Shown here: piece after piece, positions 17,372 to 26,719 of the stretch
Position numbering within the stretch: position 1 is the first letter of the stretch
Layout of the letters: each line of letters starts with the position of its first letter
Assembly (NCBI RefSeq): GCF_021608265.1
Contig: NZ_JAKIHP010000003.1
Location: 124,001 to 188,000, forward strand
Direction: 5' to 3'
DNA: 64,000 nt
Origin: Flavobacterium wongokense
Lineage (GTDB): Bacteria > Bacteroidota > Bacteroidia > Flavobacteriales > Flavobacteriaceae
Made by a program: the position numbers and the translations under genes
The notes under the pieces: generated by a model
What the model was told of the DNA's origin: nothing
The model's input: the letters and a program-made list of their open reading frames with translations, nothing else
Database searches by the model: none

Positions 17372-18292
17372 ATGCAATACAAAATCTTAACCTCAATTTT
17401 TATGTTTGCTACACTAATGGTGAATGCCCAGGAAGCAAAAGTTACTACCGGTAAAATACAGCATTTTGCCAATTTTAAGTCGGAATATGTAGAATCCCGA
17501 AACATTGACGTTTGGGTTCCGAATGGTTATTCCAATAAAGAAAAATATGCCGTTTTATACATGCACGACGGACAAATGCTTTTTGATGCCACCACTACCT
17601 GGAACAAACAGGAATGGGAGGCAGACGAAACTGCAGGAAGATTGATTGAACAAGGAAAAACAAAAAAGTTTATCATTGTTGGGATTTCAAATATTAACGG
17701 AATGAGGCATAGTGAGTTTTTCCCTCAGAAGCCTTTTGAATCCTTGCCACAGGCTGTACAGGATACAATTTACAATATTGATAAAGACAAAGGCCGTCCA
17801 CTTTTTGGAGGCAAAATCAGTTCCGACAATTACCTTAAATTCATTGTAACCGAATTAAAGCCGTTTATCGACAAGAACTTTTCTACCAAAACCGATGCAG
17901 CGAATACCGTTATTGCGGGTTCGAGCATGGGTGGATTGATTTCGATGTATGCGATTTGCGAATATCCTGATGTTTTTGGTGGTGCTGCGTGTATTTCCAC
18001 GCATTGGCCGGGAACCTGGAGTTTGAAGAACAACCCGATTCCGCAGGCTTTTTTTGATTATTTTAAAAACCATCTTCCAAGCAAGGAAAACCACAAAATT
18101 TACTTTGATTGTGGAGACCAGGATTTGGACAAGATGTATCCAAGGCTGCAGAAAAGAGTTGATTATATTTTGAATGAGGCCGGATTTACCGACGAAAACT
18201 GGATGAGCAGATTCTTTGGAGGGAAAAACCATTCTGAAAAAGCGTGGGCAGAAAGGCTGCATATTCCGCTGGAGTTCCTGTTAAAGAAATAG
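17372..18292 (+). CDS. secreted alpha/beta-hydrolase (esterase D / Fes-like)
   Basis: A 306-residue protein with a signal peptide (about 1-19, ending VNAQ). The core matches the putative-esterase family: YAVLYMHDGQMLFD near residue 61, the nucleophile elbow AGSSMGGLIS near 188 (Ser in GSSMGG), an acid in FDCGDQDLDK near 246, and a C-terminal His in FFGGKNHSEKAW near 288, completing the Ser-Asp-His triad. It should hydrolyse esters in the periplasm or outside; the substrate (acylated sugar, siderophore or ester prodrug type) is open. It starts 4 bp after the T9SS protein gene, so the two may be cotranscribed. Confidence 0.8.
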   Translation: MQYKILTSIFMFATLMVNAQEAKVTTGKIQHFANFKSEYVESRNIDVWVPNGYSNKEKYAVLYMHDGQMLFDATTTWNKQEWEADETAGRLIEQGKTKKFIIVGISNINGMRHSEFFPQKPFESLPQAVQDTIYNIDKDKGRPLFGGKISSDNYLKFIVTELKPFIDKNFSTKTDAANTVIAGSSMGGLISMYAICEYPDVFGGAACISTHWPGTWSLKNNPIPQAFFDYFKNHLPSKENHKIYFDCGDQDLDKMYPRLQKRVDYILNEAGFTDENWMSRFFGGKNHSEKAWAERLHIPLEFLLKK

Positions 18293-18360
18293 CCCTAGCC
18301 CGGATAAAGCCGATAGCTCACGAAGTGACTAAAGGCGAAAGCCGGAAAAAGCTCCTAAAA
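18291..18360 (+). ncRNA. compact structured intergenic element
   Basis: Directly after the esterase stop codon lies a 70-nt GC-rich element with nested hairpins: TCAC-GAA-GTGA (18318-18328), GGC-GAAA-GCC with a GNRA-type tetraloop (18334-18343), and an outer CCGG/CCGG pairing (18300-18303 with 18342-18345, an alternative to the GAAA hairpin). It begins AGCCCTAGCCCGGAT and ends AAAAAGCTCCTAAAA. Similar AGCCC...GCTCCT elements are, from memory, common between genes in Flavobacteriaceae. It may be a 3'-UTR or dispersed RNA element; calling it an RNA gene is tentative. Confidence 0.4.
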
Positions 18361-18361
18361 T

Positions 18362-18388
18362 AAAAAAACCACCAACTTTCGTTGGTGG
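18362..18388 (-). terminator. intrinsic terminator of the lipoprotein gene
   Basis: Perfect 8-bp stem CCACCAAC / GTTGGTGG with a four-base loop. Read on the minus strand it is followed by seven T, so it ends the minus-strand lipoprotein transcript. Confidence 0.75.
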
Positions 18389-18428
18389 CTCCATGAATTA
18401 GCAACTACGCCTTTCATTACTACTTATT

Positions 18429-18902
18429 TTATTTTGAAAAAGTCATCACGGCTTTTTTGCCATTGTGCTCGTTTGAAATAACCAGTTTATCAGCCGATAA
18501 TTCGTCAACATTCATCACTTCCTCTTTTTTGGTTTTATCATCAATGATGGTCAATTTGGAATCAGCGTAAGTGTAGGTTCCTTTCATTCCCTTAACCGCA
18601 GGATTATCACCGCTCATTGTTCCGTCTTCGTTGAAAGTGAATGAAGTTTCAGCTTTCATTTTGGCCATCATTTCCTCAAATTGCTTTTCCTTGCCTTTTG
18701 GAATTTCCATTCCCATATCCATATCGGTAAGTTTCCAAACACCTACAACCGATGCTTCTTCTTTTGGTGCTTCAGCTATTGGTGCGTCAACCAAAGTACT
18801 GTCAATGCCTGCTGCATCACCTTCGGTTTTGTTTGTTTTGTCTGCGCATGAAGCAAATGCTAAAGATGCAGCTGCCATGATTGTAAAAATTGTTTTTCTC
18901 AT
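18429..18902 (-). CDS. lipoprotein, lipocalin-like (158-residue class)
   Basis: A 157-residue lipoprotein: MRKTIFTIMAAASLAFASCADK has a lipobox with Cys at residue 19. A low-complexity linker rich in Ala, Glu and Asp follows (20-52), and then a domain beginning VVGVWKLTDMDMG with the pattern FTFNEDGTMSG, GTYTYADSKLTIID. This is the strand layout of small lipocalin-like domains in Bacteroidetes lipoproteins. It is anchored in the outer or inner membrane facing the periplasm. It lies 27 bp downstream of another envelope gene on the same strand and is closed by the terminator at 18362. The ligand is unknown. Confidence 0.7.
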   Translation of the reverse strand: MRKTIFTIMAAASLAFASCADKTNKTEGDAAGIDSTLVDAPIAEAPKEEASVVGVWKLTDMDMGMEIPKGKEKQFEEMMAKMKAETSFTFNEDGTMSGDNPAVKGMKGTYTYADSKLTIIDDKTKKEEVMNVDELSADKLVISNEHNGKKAVMTFSK

Positions 18903-18929
18903 TTGTTTAGATATTTAGTTGTTTAAAAA

Positions 18930-19610
18930 TTACCAGCCTAATACGTTTTTGATTAGTTTTTTGCCTTTGCCTTTTTTGTCTTCAATTTCCTTTTGTTTTC
19001 TTGCCTCTTCATCGGCTTTGGCCTTTTCTTCAGCTTTTTGTGCGGCTACGATTTTATCCTGCTCTTTTTCCTTTTGTCCTTCAGTATAGAATAGGTTGTT
19101 GTCTATCGACCATGTCTGCGGTTTGATAAGGTATACCAAATCACCATATTTCTCATAACCGATTTTGTCCCTGTAACCCATAGAAAATTTAAGTTTTACA
19201 ATCTTTGAACCATAGTTCTTACCTAAATATTTCAGTTTGGTTGTGATACTTTCGTCTGTGATAAGTTTGTAACTGCCAAATTCACTTTGCTTATCGCTAT
19301 CACTTGGTACCGGAAAGTAGCTGTTGACATCTTCCAGGAATGACTTGATGGAATTCTGTCCGTTTTTCACAAAGTAATATTCTTCATCTATGTTCCCGTC
19401 TTCACCAACCAATTGTAAAAAAACAATCAGTTTTCCCAATCCGTAATAATCCAGTTTTTTTGGTTTGTCAAAAGCAACTTCCATTTTTTTGATGTCTTCT
19501 GCTTTGATTGTAGCCGTTTCGGCAACGGGCTTACCATTTACCTTCAATTTAAACTGCGCATTCATTGACACGCTGATTAAAATAGTCAGTAGTAATGCTA
19601 TTTTTTTCAT
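18930..19610 (-). CDS. secreted protein with highly charged C-terminal coiled tail
   Basis: A 226-residue protein with a signal peptide (about 1-18, ending SMNAQ). The body (19-175) is a mixed beta-rich domain with no motif I recognise. It is followed by a long Lys/Glu/Ala-rich segment (about 178-215, KAEEKAKADEEARKQKE) that should form a single helix or coiled coil, ending in KGKGKKLIKNVLGW. It probably shares a transcript with the lipoprotein gene 27 bp downstream. A candidate -7 element lies at 19654-19661. No function can be assigned. Confidence 0.65.
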   Translation of the reverse strand: MKKIALLLTILISVSMNAQFKLKVNGKPVAETATIKAEDIKKMEVAFDKPKKLDYYGLGKLIVFLQLVGEDGNIDEEYYFVKNGQNSIKSFLEDVNSYFPVPSDSDKQSEFGSYKLITDESITTKLKYLGKNYGSKIVKLKFSMGYRDKIGYEKYGDLVYLIKPQTWSIDNNLFYTEGQKEKEQDKIVAAQKAEEKAKADEEARKQKEIEDKKGKGKKLIKNVLGW

Positions 19611-19653
19611 TTGTTTTGATTTAGTTGTTAGTAATGTTTTTCTAATTCGAAAT

Positions 19654-19661
19654 CAAAAGTA
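19654..19661 (-). promoter_or_regulatory. candidate -7 element (TACTTTTG)
   Basis: On the minus strand TACTTTTG fits TAnnTTTG, 43 bp before the start at 19610. The nearest upstream TTG (19687-19689) is 25 bp away, a little longer than usual. Confidence 0.35.
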
Positions 19662-19756
19662 TAGATTAAAAAAGCCTGTAAATTGGCAAATGAATATTCG
19701 GTAGCTGCGTATGAAAGTTAGCAGGCTATGATAGAAAATTCGTTTTTAGTGAAAAT

Positions 19757-20506
19757 TTACAGCGTGTCGATTAGCGCCAGGAACTCTTCCTTCTTGCGGA
19801 TTGCAAGCGGAATCTTGTTTTTGTTTTTCATCACAATGGTATTGCCTCCATCGGTTTTAATAAAGTGGTCAAAATAGAGCATATTGATGAGATGCGACTG
19901 ATGTGCCCTGAAAAACTGAAATGGTTTGAGTAGTGTTTCGTACTCTTTCAAGGTCGTTGAAACCACTAGTTTGGGAGCATTGATAAAATAAAAAGTAGTG
20001 TAATTTTTGTCTGATTCGCAGTTGACAATGTCCTGGATGTTGACGGAATATATTTTTTCGGCAGTTTTCAGAACGAGTTTCTGCAGGTTTTTTGGGCGTT
20101 CCAAATTGGAGAACAACGTATTGAGTTTGAGTTCCATTACATCTTTGCTCAGGGCTTCCTCTGCCTTGTTTACCGCTTCAACCAAGTCATCGGCATCCAA
20201 AGGTTTTAGCAAATAATCTATCGCGCTGAATCGGAATGCACGAATGGCAAAATCCTCATAACCTGTGATGAAAATGACTTTGAAATTTATGGGTTTTAGC
20301 TTCTGGAGCAAATCAAAACCGGTTCCGTCGGGCATTTCAACATCTAGGAAAACAATATCGGGAACAATCTGCCTGATTAAGGTTATGCCACTTTCTACGC
20401 TGTCTGCCTGGCCGATTATTGCAATGTTGGGGCAATTCGATTTTATAATATCGATGTTTTTGGTTCGGATGGAATCAATGTCGTCAATAACAACGGCTCG
20501 TAACAT
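19757..20506 (-). CDS. LytTR-family response regulator
   Basis: A 249-residue regulator. The receiver domain occupies about residues 1-120, with the acidic pair in MLRAVVIDDIDS, the phospho-acceptor Asp in DIVFLDVEMPDGTG near residue 56, and Lys in YLLKPLDADD near 106. The LytTR DNA-binding domain follows (about 145-249, KLVLKTAEKIYSVNIQDIVNCES, FFRAHQSHLINM). The ATG at 20506 is chosen because it begins the receiver exactly; longer in-frame extensions would overlap the kinase gene, which ends at 20514. The pair is thus kinase then regulator with a 7-bp gap. It should bind 9-bp direct repeats spaced by two helical turns. Confidence 0.9.
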   Translation of the reverse strand: MLRAVVIDDIDSIRTKNIDIIKSNCPNIAIIGQADSVESGITLIRQIVPDIVFLDVEMPDGTGFDLLQKLKPINFKVIFITGYEDFAIRAFRFSAIDYLLKPLDADDLVEAVNKAEEALSKDVMELKLNTLFSNLERPKNLQKLVLKTAEKIYSVNIQDIVNCESDKNYTTFYFINAPKLVVSTTLKEYETLLKPFQFFRAHQSHLINMLYFDHFIKTDGGNTIVMKNKNKIPLAIRKKEEFLALIDTL

Positions 20507-20513
20507 AATGGTT

Positions 20514-22454
20514 TTAATTTTCGTAAATATACGGTATCTCAAAAAATACTTTGGCTCCGATGGTATTTTTTTTGCTGTCGAGCCTGTTCTCTGTATGCAC
20601 CTGGAAATCGTCTTTTCCTGAAATATTGACAAGCCTTTCTTTGGTGATTTTCATAGCCAGTGATTTCTTGTTCACGGGTTCGTTATTGGTAAAACCAACT
20701 CCGTTATCATTTATTTCAAACAGCAGTTTTTCCTTTTCAAGTTTGAAACTGATGTTGATTTCCCCTTTTTGCGTCGTGTTTTTTAATCCGTGTTTGATGG
20801 CATTTTCAATGAAAGGCTGCGTTAGCATTGGCGGAAGCAAAATAACTTCGGTATCAATGGCATCGTCTACCTCAATATTGAAATCAAATTTATTATTGTA
20901 CAACAACTGCTGAATCGACAGGTAATTGTCAATCATCGTCAGCTCTTCGCTTAAGGCAATATAACTTTCGTTTGAATTTTCGAGTATCTGGCGTGTGAGT
21001 TTGGAGAATTTGGTCAAATAATTTACCGCTTCCTTATCCTGTTTGTTATAAATAAGGCTCTGGATGTTATCAATCGAATTGAAGATAAAATGGGGATTCA
21101 TCTGGCTGAGCAACAGCTTTTGATTGAGTTCATTTTTCTCAAAATTAGCGATAGCCTGTTTTTGTTTGCTGTTTTTATACAGGAAATAACCAATCACAAA
21201 CAACAGAAGGAATAAGCCCAGCAGCACAATCAATAAATTGTTTTTGCGTTCGGTTTCGAGTTTGAATTTCAGTTCCTTTTTCTCGTAGCTGTATTTAAGG
21301 TTTTGACGTCTTAATTCTTCTTTGTTATCCTGAACCTTGATCGAGTCTTCTATTTTGTGATAGAGTTCAATCATTTCAAGCGATTTTTTGTAATCGCCAG
21401 TCAGTTTGCTGATTTCATACAACAGCTGATAGGATTCCTGCTGCAAATCACTATTCCTGATTCTTTTGCCACCTTCGAGCCCAACAGTCAAATATTCTTT
21501 GGCTTTTTGATATTCCTTCTTATTGTAATAGAGTTCACCCAATCGGACGAAGACAAAACTCATAGACAAATCATTATCCGATAACTCCTTGGCCTTAATC
21601 AGTTTGGCCTCGGCTTCATCGAGTTTTTTTTCAATGATATCCATCTCAGCAAGTTTGCAGTATGCATAACTCATATAGGAACTCTGATTGGTTTTTTGGG
21701 CCAGCTTCAACGCAATATTCAGGTATTTTTTGGCTTCGCCATAATTCTTCAGCGTAACATAAGCCGCACCGATGTTATAATACATTCCACATTTCTGGAG
21801 TTCGTCTTCAAGGGTTATCTTCTGTTTTTTGATATCAATATAATAGATGGCTCTTTTCAGGAACTTTATGGCATCTGTAAATTGGTATTGTTCACCATAC
21901 AAAACGCCCATATTCGAATACACATACGAAATACCATCTGCATTTTCCTGTTTGTCCTTTTCGAAATATTTTAATGCTGTATAATAACAATCAATGGCTT
22001 CCTTATATCGTTTCCTTCTGGAGAGCAACAAACCTTTGCTTACTAAAGAGGAATAATACTCATCGTCTGCATTTACTGAATGGTACAAATCCATTGATTT
22101 TTGAAGGTATGCCAATGATTTGAGGTTGCCGCTTTCCTCTAACTGTATGCTTACATTGTTGTAATAAGCTGCCAGGTACATAGTGTATTTTTTACGAAGC
22201 TCTTCGTTCAGGTTTTTTTTGTAAAGGTTTTTTTGGGCAATCTTACCCATTAAATTGGTATACTTAACCGATTCGACATTCTCATAAAGATTATCGACAA
22301 TCAGGGCGATATTGGCAAGTTTAGTAGTATCGTGAAGTTTCGGATTGGCAATGATTGTTTTTAAGGAGTCCAAATTGTATTGGGCGCTGAGGCTGGCGCT
22401 CCAAAAAAATAGGGCAATGATAAGTAGTTTATCAATGGATGCAGATTTAGTCAT
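20514..22454 (-). CDS. LytS-type sensor histidine kinase with periplasmic TPR domain
   Basis: A 646-residue membrane kinase. A signal sequence (about 1-24) is followed by a long TPR array (about 60-370; KYFEKDKQENADGISYVYSNMG, CGMYYNIGAAYVTLKNYGEA and further repeats). One transmembrane helix (LLIVLLGLFLLLFVIGYFLY near 405) comes next, then a His_kinase domain with the acceptor His in QMNPHFIFNS near 455 and an ATPase domain with FEINDNGVGF near 600. The input domain is periplasmic and built for protein contacts. It is followed after 7 bp by its LytTR regulator, and a -33/-7 promoter lies just upstream. The signal is unknown. Confidence 0.9.
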   Translation of the reverse strand: MTKSASIDKLLIIALFFWSASLSAQYNLDSLKTIIANPKLHDTTKLANIALIVDNLYENVESVKYTNLMGKIAQKNLYKKNLNEELRKKYTMYLAAYYNNVSIQLEESGNLKSLAYLQKSMDLYHSVNADDEYYSSLVSKGLLLSRRKRYKEAIDCYYTALKYFEKDKQENADGISYVYSNMGVLYGEQYQFTDAIKFLKRAIYYIDIKKQKITLEDELQKCGMYYNIGAAYVTLKNYGEAKKYLNIALKLAQKTNQSSYMSYAYCKLAEMDIIEKKLDEAEAKLIKAKELSDNDLSMSFVFVRLGELYYNKKEYQKAKEYLTVGLEGGKRIRNSDLQQESYQLLYEISKLTGDYKKSLEMIELYHKIEDSIKVQDNKEELRRQNLKYSYEKKELKFKLETERKNNLLIVLLGLFLLLFVIGYFLYKNSKQKQAIANFEKNELNQKLLLSQMNPHFIFNSIDNIQSLIYNKQDKEAVNYLTKFSKLTRQILENSNESYIALSEELTMIDNYLSIQQLLYNNKFDFNIEVDDAIDTEVILLPPMLTQPFIENAIKHGLKNTTQKGEINISFKLEKEKLLFEINDNGVGFTNNEPVNKKSLAMKITKERLVNISGKDDFQVHTENRLDSKKNTIGAKVFFEIPYIYEN

Positions 22455-22476
22455 GTTGGTTGTTTGGTTAGAAACA

Positions 22477-22504
22477 CAAAAATAACATTTTTAAACTAAC
22501 GCAA
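22477..22504 (-). promoter_or_regulatory. -33/-7 promoter of the LytS/LytTR pair
   Basis: On the minus strand a -33 TTG (22502-22504) is separated by 17 bp from a -7 TATTTTTG (22477-22484), a good fit to the Bacteroidetes promoter. It lies 23 bp before the kinase start. Confidence 0.5.
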
Positions 22505-22527
22505 TTGGTCAACTCAAATTGATAACA

Positions 22528-22562
22528 TAAAAAAACCACCAACTTTAGGTTGATGGTTTTTG
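22528..22562 (-). terminator. intrinsic terminator of typA
   Basis: Stem CCATCAAC / GTTGGTGG with a T-G wobble on the minus strand, followed by a T-run. The stem has a mismatch if read on the plus strand, which supports the minus direction. Confidence 0.7.
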
Positions 22563-22583
22563 GATATATTTTGAAAACAAAAA

Positions 22584-24380
22584 TTACATTTTGAAACGTT
22601 TTCTGTCGTTTTCATTTAAATAGATTTTACGCAGACGCAATGACTTTGGCGTAACTTCTACGTATTCATCTTTTTGGATGTATTCCAATGCTTCTTCCAA
22701 AGTAAATTTGATAGCCGGAACGATTTTATTTTTATCATCGGCACCTGCAGAACGGAAGTTGGTAAGCTGTTTCGTTTTAGTGATATTGATAGTCATGTCA
22801 TCCTGACGTGAATTTTCACCTACAACCTGTCCTTCGTAAATATCCTCGTTTGGATCTACAAAGAATTTACCACGATCCTGTAATTTATTGATAGAATACG
22901 GAATTGCTTTTCCGTTTTCCATAGAAATCAATGAACCGTTGATACGCCCTGAAATTTCTCCTTTGTAAGGCTCATAACCAATAAAACGGTGCGCCATGAT
23001 TGCTTCACCAGCCGTAGCAGTCAACAATTGATTTCTCAATCCGATGATACCACGTGATGGAATGTTGAATTTAATGATCATACGTTCCCCTTTTCCTTCC
23101 ATGGAAAGCATTTCACCTTTACGTACTGATACAAATTCTACGGCCCTTCCCGAAACGTTTTCCGGTAAGTCGATAGTTAATTCCTCAATTGGCTCACATT
23201 TTACGCCATCAATTTCCTTGATGATAACCTGTGGCTGCCCAATCTGCATTTCATATCCTTCTCTTCTCATTGTTTCAATAAGAACTGACAAGTGCAGTAC
23301 TCCACGTCCGAAAACCATGAATTTATCAGCTGAATCGGTTTCACTAACACGAAGAGCTAGGTTTTTCTCTAATTCCTTAGCCAATCTGTCTTTGATATGG
23401 CGCGATGTCACAAACTTTCCTTCCTTTCCAAAGAAAGGAGAATCGTTAATTGTAAATAACATACTCATTGTTGGTTCATCAATTGCAATGGTCTGCAATG
23501 CTTCCGGGTTTTCAAAATCGGCAACAGTATCACCAATCTCGAAACCTTCGATTCCAACAATCGCACAAATATCTCCGGCAATTACGCTTTCCACTTTCTT
23601 ACGGCCAAGACCTTCAAAAGTGTGTAATTCCTTGATTCTTGATTTTATAACTTTTCCATCTCTTTTTACCAAAGAGATTGGCATTCCTTCTTTTAATTCA
23701 CCTCGCTCCAAACGACCAATCGCGATACGACCTGTAAATGAAGAGAAGTCTAATGAGGTAATCAGCATTTGTGGTGTTCCCTGACCAACTTTTGGAGCAG
23801 GAACGTGTTCTACCACCATATCCAATAAAGGCTCGATATTATCAGTAACATTCCTGAAATCATCAGACATCCAGTTGTTTTTAGCCGAACCATAAACAGT
23901 TGGGAAATCCAGCTGCCATTCTTCTGCACCCAATTCAAACATCAAGTCGAAAACCTTTTCATGAACTTCTTCAGGAGTACAGTTTTCCTTATCCACTTTA
24001 TTGATAACCACACAAGGCTTCAAACCTAAATCGATTGCTTTCTGCAATACGAAACGGGTTTGTGGCATTGGCCCTTCAAAGGCATCAACCAAAAGGCAAA
24101 CTCCATCAGCCATGTTCAATACACGCTCTACTTCCCCACCAAAATCGGCGTGTCCCGGAGTATCGATGATGTTGATTTTTGTTCCTTTATATACAACCGA
24201 AACGTTTTTAGACGTAATTGTAATACCTCTCTCGCGCTCTAAATCGTTGTTGTCAAGAATTAAATCACCTGTGTTTTCGTTTTCGCGAAATAGCTGGCAG
24301 TGATACATAATTTTGTCAACCAACGTAGTCTTACCGTGGTCAACGTGAGCGATAATAGCAATGTTTCTAATAGATTCCAT
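22584..24380 (-). CDS. typA: ribosome-associated GTPase TypA/BipA
   Basis: A 598-residue translational GTPase, the normal length for the family. ATG 24380 gives the standard start [21 protein letters not shown]. Motifs: G1 AHVDHGKTT (10-18), switch [10 protein letters not shown]3 DTPGHADF, G4 NKVDKEN and a G5-like GSAKN. EF-G-like domains and the TypA-specific C-terminal domain follow, with [19 protein letters not shown] near 450 and the Lys/Arg-rich end [15 protein letters not shown]. It binds ribosomes and supports 50S assembly and growth under stress or cold. A single-gene transcript with a terminator at 22528. Confidence 0.97.
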   Translation of the reverse strand: MESIRNIAIIAHVDHGKTTLVDKIMYHCQLFRENENTGDLILDNNDLERERGITITSKNVSVVYKGTKINIIDTPGHADFGGEVERVLNMADGVCLLVDAFEGPMPQTRFVLQKAIDLGLKPCVVINKVDKENCTPEEVHEKVFDLMFELGAEEWQLDFPTVYGSAKNNWMSDDFRNVTDNIEPLLDMVVEHVPAPKVGQGTPQMLITSLDFSSFTGRIAIGRLERGELKEGMPISLVKRDGKVIKSRIKELHTFEGLGRKKVESVIAGDICAIVGIEGFEIGDTVADFENPEALQTIAIDEPTMSMLFTINDSPFFGKEGKFVTSRHIKDRLAKELEKNLALRVSETDSADKFMVFGRGVLHLSVLIETMRREGYEMQIGQPQVIIKEIDGVKCEPIEELTIDLPENVSGRAVEFVSVRKGEMLSMEGKGERMIIKFNIPSRGIIGLRNQLLTATAGEAIMAHRFIGYEPYKGEISGRINGSLISMENGKAIPYSINKLQDRGKFFVDPNEDIYEGQVVGENSRQDDMTINITKTKQLTNFRSAGADDKNKIVPAIKFTLEEALEYIQKDEYVEVTPKSLRLRKIYLNENDRKRFKM

Positions 24381-24399
24381 CTGTGTTTTTTTGAAGGTG

Positions 24400-24407
24400 C
24401 AAAGGTA
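24400..24407 (-). promoter_or_regulatory. candidate -7 element of typA (TACCTTTG)
   Basis: TACCTTTG on the minus strand lies 19 bp before the typA ATG and fits TAnnTTTG. No -33 TTG at the normal distance. Confidence 0.4.
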
Positions 24408-24518
24408 CACTTTATTTTCAGATAAAAAACCGAATATCACAATGATTAAATTTTCATAACATTTGCATTTTTTACAATATTTTTATATTGATATAATGTA
24501 AATTAATTTCTGTTTGTG

Positions 24519-24526
24519 TAAATTTG
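24519..24526 (+). promoter_or_regulatory. -7 element (TAAATTTG) only 5 bp before a start codon
   Basis: TAAATTTG fits TAnnTTTG and ends 5 bp before the ATG at 24532. The transcript would start at or beside the start codon. The nearest TTG upstream is 28 bp away. Confidence 0.38.
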
Positions 24527-24531
24527 GAACA

Positions 24532-26253
24532 ATGAAAAATAATTCCAATAAAATTACATTAATTTATGTACTTATATTAATGTTTGTGGCGGTAGTCGGT
24601 CACAAATTATTTGCCAATTATTTTTTGGAATCTGCAACTGAATCTCCGCTGGAATACAGTTACCTCAAAGACATTCTTTACATTATCTTTTCCGGAATAC
24701 TTTTAAAAATCATTTTGTACCAAAACGAAATGAGGAACAAATCTGTTTTTGAAAAATTACAACTGACCAATATTGAAATCAAGGAATCCAACGAACGATA
24801 CGACATAGTTGCCAAAGCAACGAGTGATACGATTTGGGATTGGAAAATGGAGGACGACAGTTTTATCTGGAATAAAGGAATACAGGGAGTTTTTGGATAC
24901 AAAAAGGAAGATGTGGGTAAAACATCCAAATGGTGGTTTGACCGAATCCATCCTGAGGACAGCTTGAAAATGTCGGTGAAACTCTATTCCTTTTTGGAGC
25001 AAAAAACTGAAAAATGGCAGGATGAATATCGTTTTCAATGTGCAGACGGAAGTTATAAATATGTATTTGACAGGGGATTTTTGGTAAAGGATGCTGATGG
25101 GAAATCCATCCGAATGATTGGAGCGATTCAGGATGTTACCAAACAAAAGGAAGAGGAACAACGACTTCGATTGCTGGAAACCGTTATTACACAATCCAAG
25201 GATGCCGTAATGATTACAGACATTGACACTTCTGAAAATGAAATCCCGAACATCATCTTCGTCAACTCGGCTTTTACTGATATGACGGGTTATTCCGCAA
25301 ATGAAGTCATTGGCAAATCGCCCGCAATGTTCTTTGGAAAAAGATCGGACATACTGGAATATGACAAGCTCAAAACTGCAGTCCAACAATACAAAGAGTG
25401 TTTTGTGGAAACCATTTTTTACAAAAAGAACGGAAAGGAATTTTGGGTAAATTTCTCGATGATTCCCGTTACCAACAAAGATGGTGAACATACACACTGG
25501 GTTTCCATCCAGAGGGATGTTACCGAAGAAAAGGAAAAAGAAAAAGAAAGAGAACAGCTTATCCGTGAACTAACGCAGAACAATAAGGATTTAAAACAAT
25601 TCTCTTATATTACTTCGCACAACTTAAGGGCGCCACTGTCCAATTTAACCGGATTGCTGAACCTTATTGACGACATCAATATTGAAGATCCCGAATTAAA
25701 GGAAATCATCAGCGGGTTTTCAAAGTCGACGCATTTGTTGAACGAAACCATTAATGATTTGGTAAAAGTGATTATCATCAAGGACAATCCTTCCATCCAA
25801 AAAGAAAAAGTGCTTATCAAAGAAGTATTCGAAAATGTCTTCAATCAACTGAGTTTTTTAATCAGTGTACACAAGCCAATTTTGAAAATTGATTTGGAAG
25901 ATGTTTCGATTTTAGAGATAAACAAGTCGTATTTAGAAAGTATTTTTTTAAATTTACTGACGAATGCCATCAAATACCGCGCACCGATAAGGCAGTTAAA
26001 AGTTACCATTGCCACCAAAGTTGAGAATGATAATTTGATTATCACATTCAAGGACAACGGAATTGGCATCGATTTGGAAAAAAATAAGGACAAGATTTTT
26101 GGACTATACCAACGTTTCCACAATTACCCAGACAGCAAAGGATTAGGTTTGTATTTGGTTAAATCACAAGTGGAAAGCATGAACGGAACCATTTCGGTTT
26201 CAAGTGTTGTTGGAAAAGGAACAACGTTTACAATCGTATTTAAGTACACTTAG
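24532..26253 (+). CDS. PAS-domain sensor histidine kinase
   Basis: A 573-residue membrane kinase: two transmembrane helices (about 10-28 and 42-62), PAS 1 with PAC (about 85-205, DTIWDWKMEDDSFIWN, GAIQDVTKQKEEEQR), and PAS 2 with PAC (about 212-335, VNSAFTDMTGYSANEVIGKSP, VSIQRDVTEEKEKE). The dimerisation domain has the acceptor His in YITSHNLRAPLSN near 362, and the ATPase domain (about 460-573) carries LTNAIKYRAP, FKDNGIGID and GLGLYLVKSQVE. It probably senses an internal ligand or redox state through PAS. The receiver gene follows after 4 bp and is the likely partner. ATG 24532 is chosen over an upstream TTG. Confidence 0.9.
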   Translation: MKNNSNKITLIYVLILMFVAVVGHKLFANYFLESATESPLEYSYLKDILYIIFSGILLKIILYQNEMRNKSVFEKLQLTNIEIKESNERYDIVAKATSDTIWDWKMEDDSFIWNKGIQGVFGYKKEDVGKTSKWWFDRIHPEDSLKMSVKLYSFLEQKTEKWQDEYRFQCADGSYKYVFDRGFLVKDADGKSIRMIGAIQDVTKQKEEEQRLRLLETVITQSKDAVMITDIDTSENEIPNIIFVNSAFTDMTGYSANEVIGKSPAMFFGKRSDILEYDKLKTAVQQYKECFVETIFYKKNGKEFWVNFSMIPVTNKDGEHTHWVSIQRDVTEEKEKEKEREQLIRELTQNNKDLKQFSYITSHNLRAPLSNLTGLLNLIDDINIEDPELKEIISGFSKSTHLLNETINDLVKVIIIKDNPSIQKEKVLIKEVFENVFNQLSFLISVHKPILKIDLEDVSILEINKSYLESIFLNLLTNAIKYRAPIRQLKVTIATKVENDNLIITFKDNGIGIDLEKNKDKIFGLYQRFHNYPDSKGLGLYLVKSQVESMNGTISVSSVVGKGTTFTIVFKYT

Positions 26254-26257
26254 GCTT

Positions 26258-26668
26258 ATGCTGGATAAAATATTATGTATAGATGACGATCCGATTACCC
26301 TCATGCTTTGTAGAAAAGTTGTGGAGAAGGTAGAATTTGCCAAAGAAATAATTACGGTAAATAACGGAGAAGAAGCTATACACTATTTTGACAGGTTGTT
26401 TGAAGAGAAAAAAGGAAATGGTGAAGTTGCCTATCCAAAGTTGGTATTGTTGGATTTAAACATGCCTGTTATGGATGGCTGGGAATTCCTGGAAAGCTAT
26501 ATTACCAAGGATTACCAAAATGTATTCGATTCAACCCGATTCATAGTATTGTCGTCTTCAATCGATCCTTATGACATCAACAGGTCCAAGACCTATCCTG
26601 TAATTGGTTTCCTTTCAAAGCCGGTAACTAAAGAGATGCTCGAAAATTTAAAAACGCAATTCCCATAA
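26258..26668 (+). CDS. single-domain response regulator
   Basis: A 136-residue receiver with no output domain: acidic pocket in ILCIDDDPITLML, phospho-acceptor Asp in LVLLDLNMPVMDGWE near residue 65, Ser/Thr switch in FIVLSSSIDPYD, and Lys in VIGFLSKPVTKEML. The ATG at 26258, 4 bp after the kinase stop, begins the domain exactly; upstream in-frame codons overlap the kinase. Such stand-alone receivers of the Rcp1-like type pass phosphate on or act by protein contact. A bidirectional terminator follows. Confidence 0.88.
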   Translation: MLDKILCIDDDPITLMLCRKVVEKVEFAKEIITVNNGEEAIHYFDRLFEEKKGNGEVAYPKLVLLDLNMPVMDGWEFLESYITKDYQNVFDSTRFIVLSSSIDPYDINRSKTYPVIGFLSKPVTKEMLENLKTQFP

Positions 26669-26670
26669 AT

Positions 26671-26700
26671 AAAAAAGTCCCGATAAATCGGGACTTTTTT
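26671..26700. terminator. bidirectional terminator between receiver gene and rpsT
   Basis: Perfect stem AGTCCCGAT / ATCGGGACT with a two-base loop, flanked by A-run and T-run. It serves the plus-strand receiver gene and the minus-strand rpsT. Confidence 0.85.
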
Positions 26701-26719
26701 AATATTATGTTCGTTACTA

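Noticed and set aside
23044..23784. 246-residue reading frame opposite typA
   Set aside because: It is antisense to the strongly conserved GTPase gene and has no domain pattern of its own.
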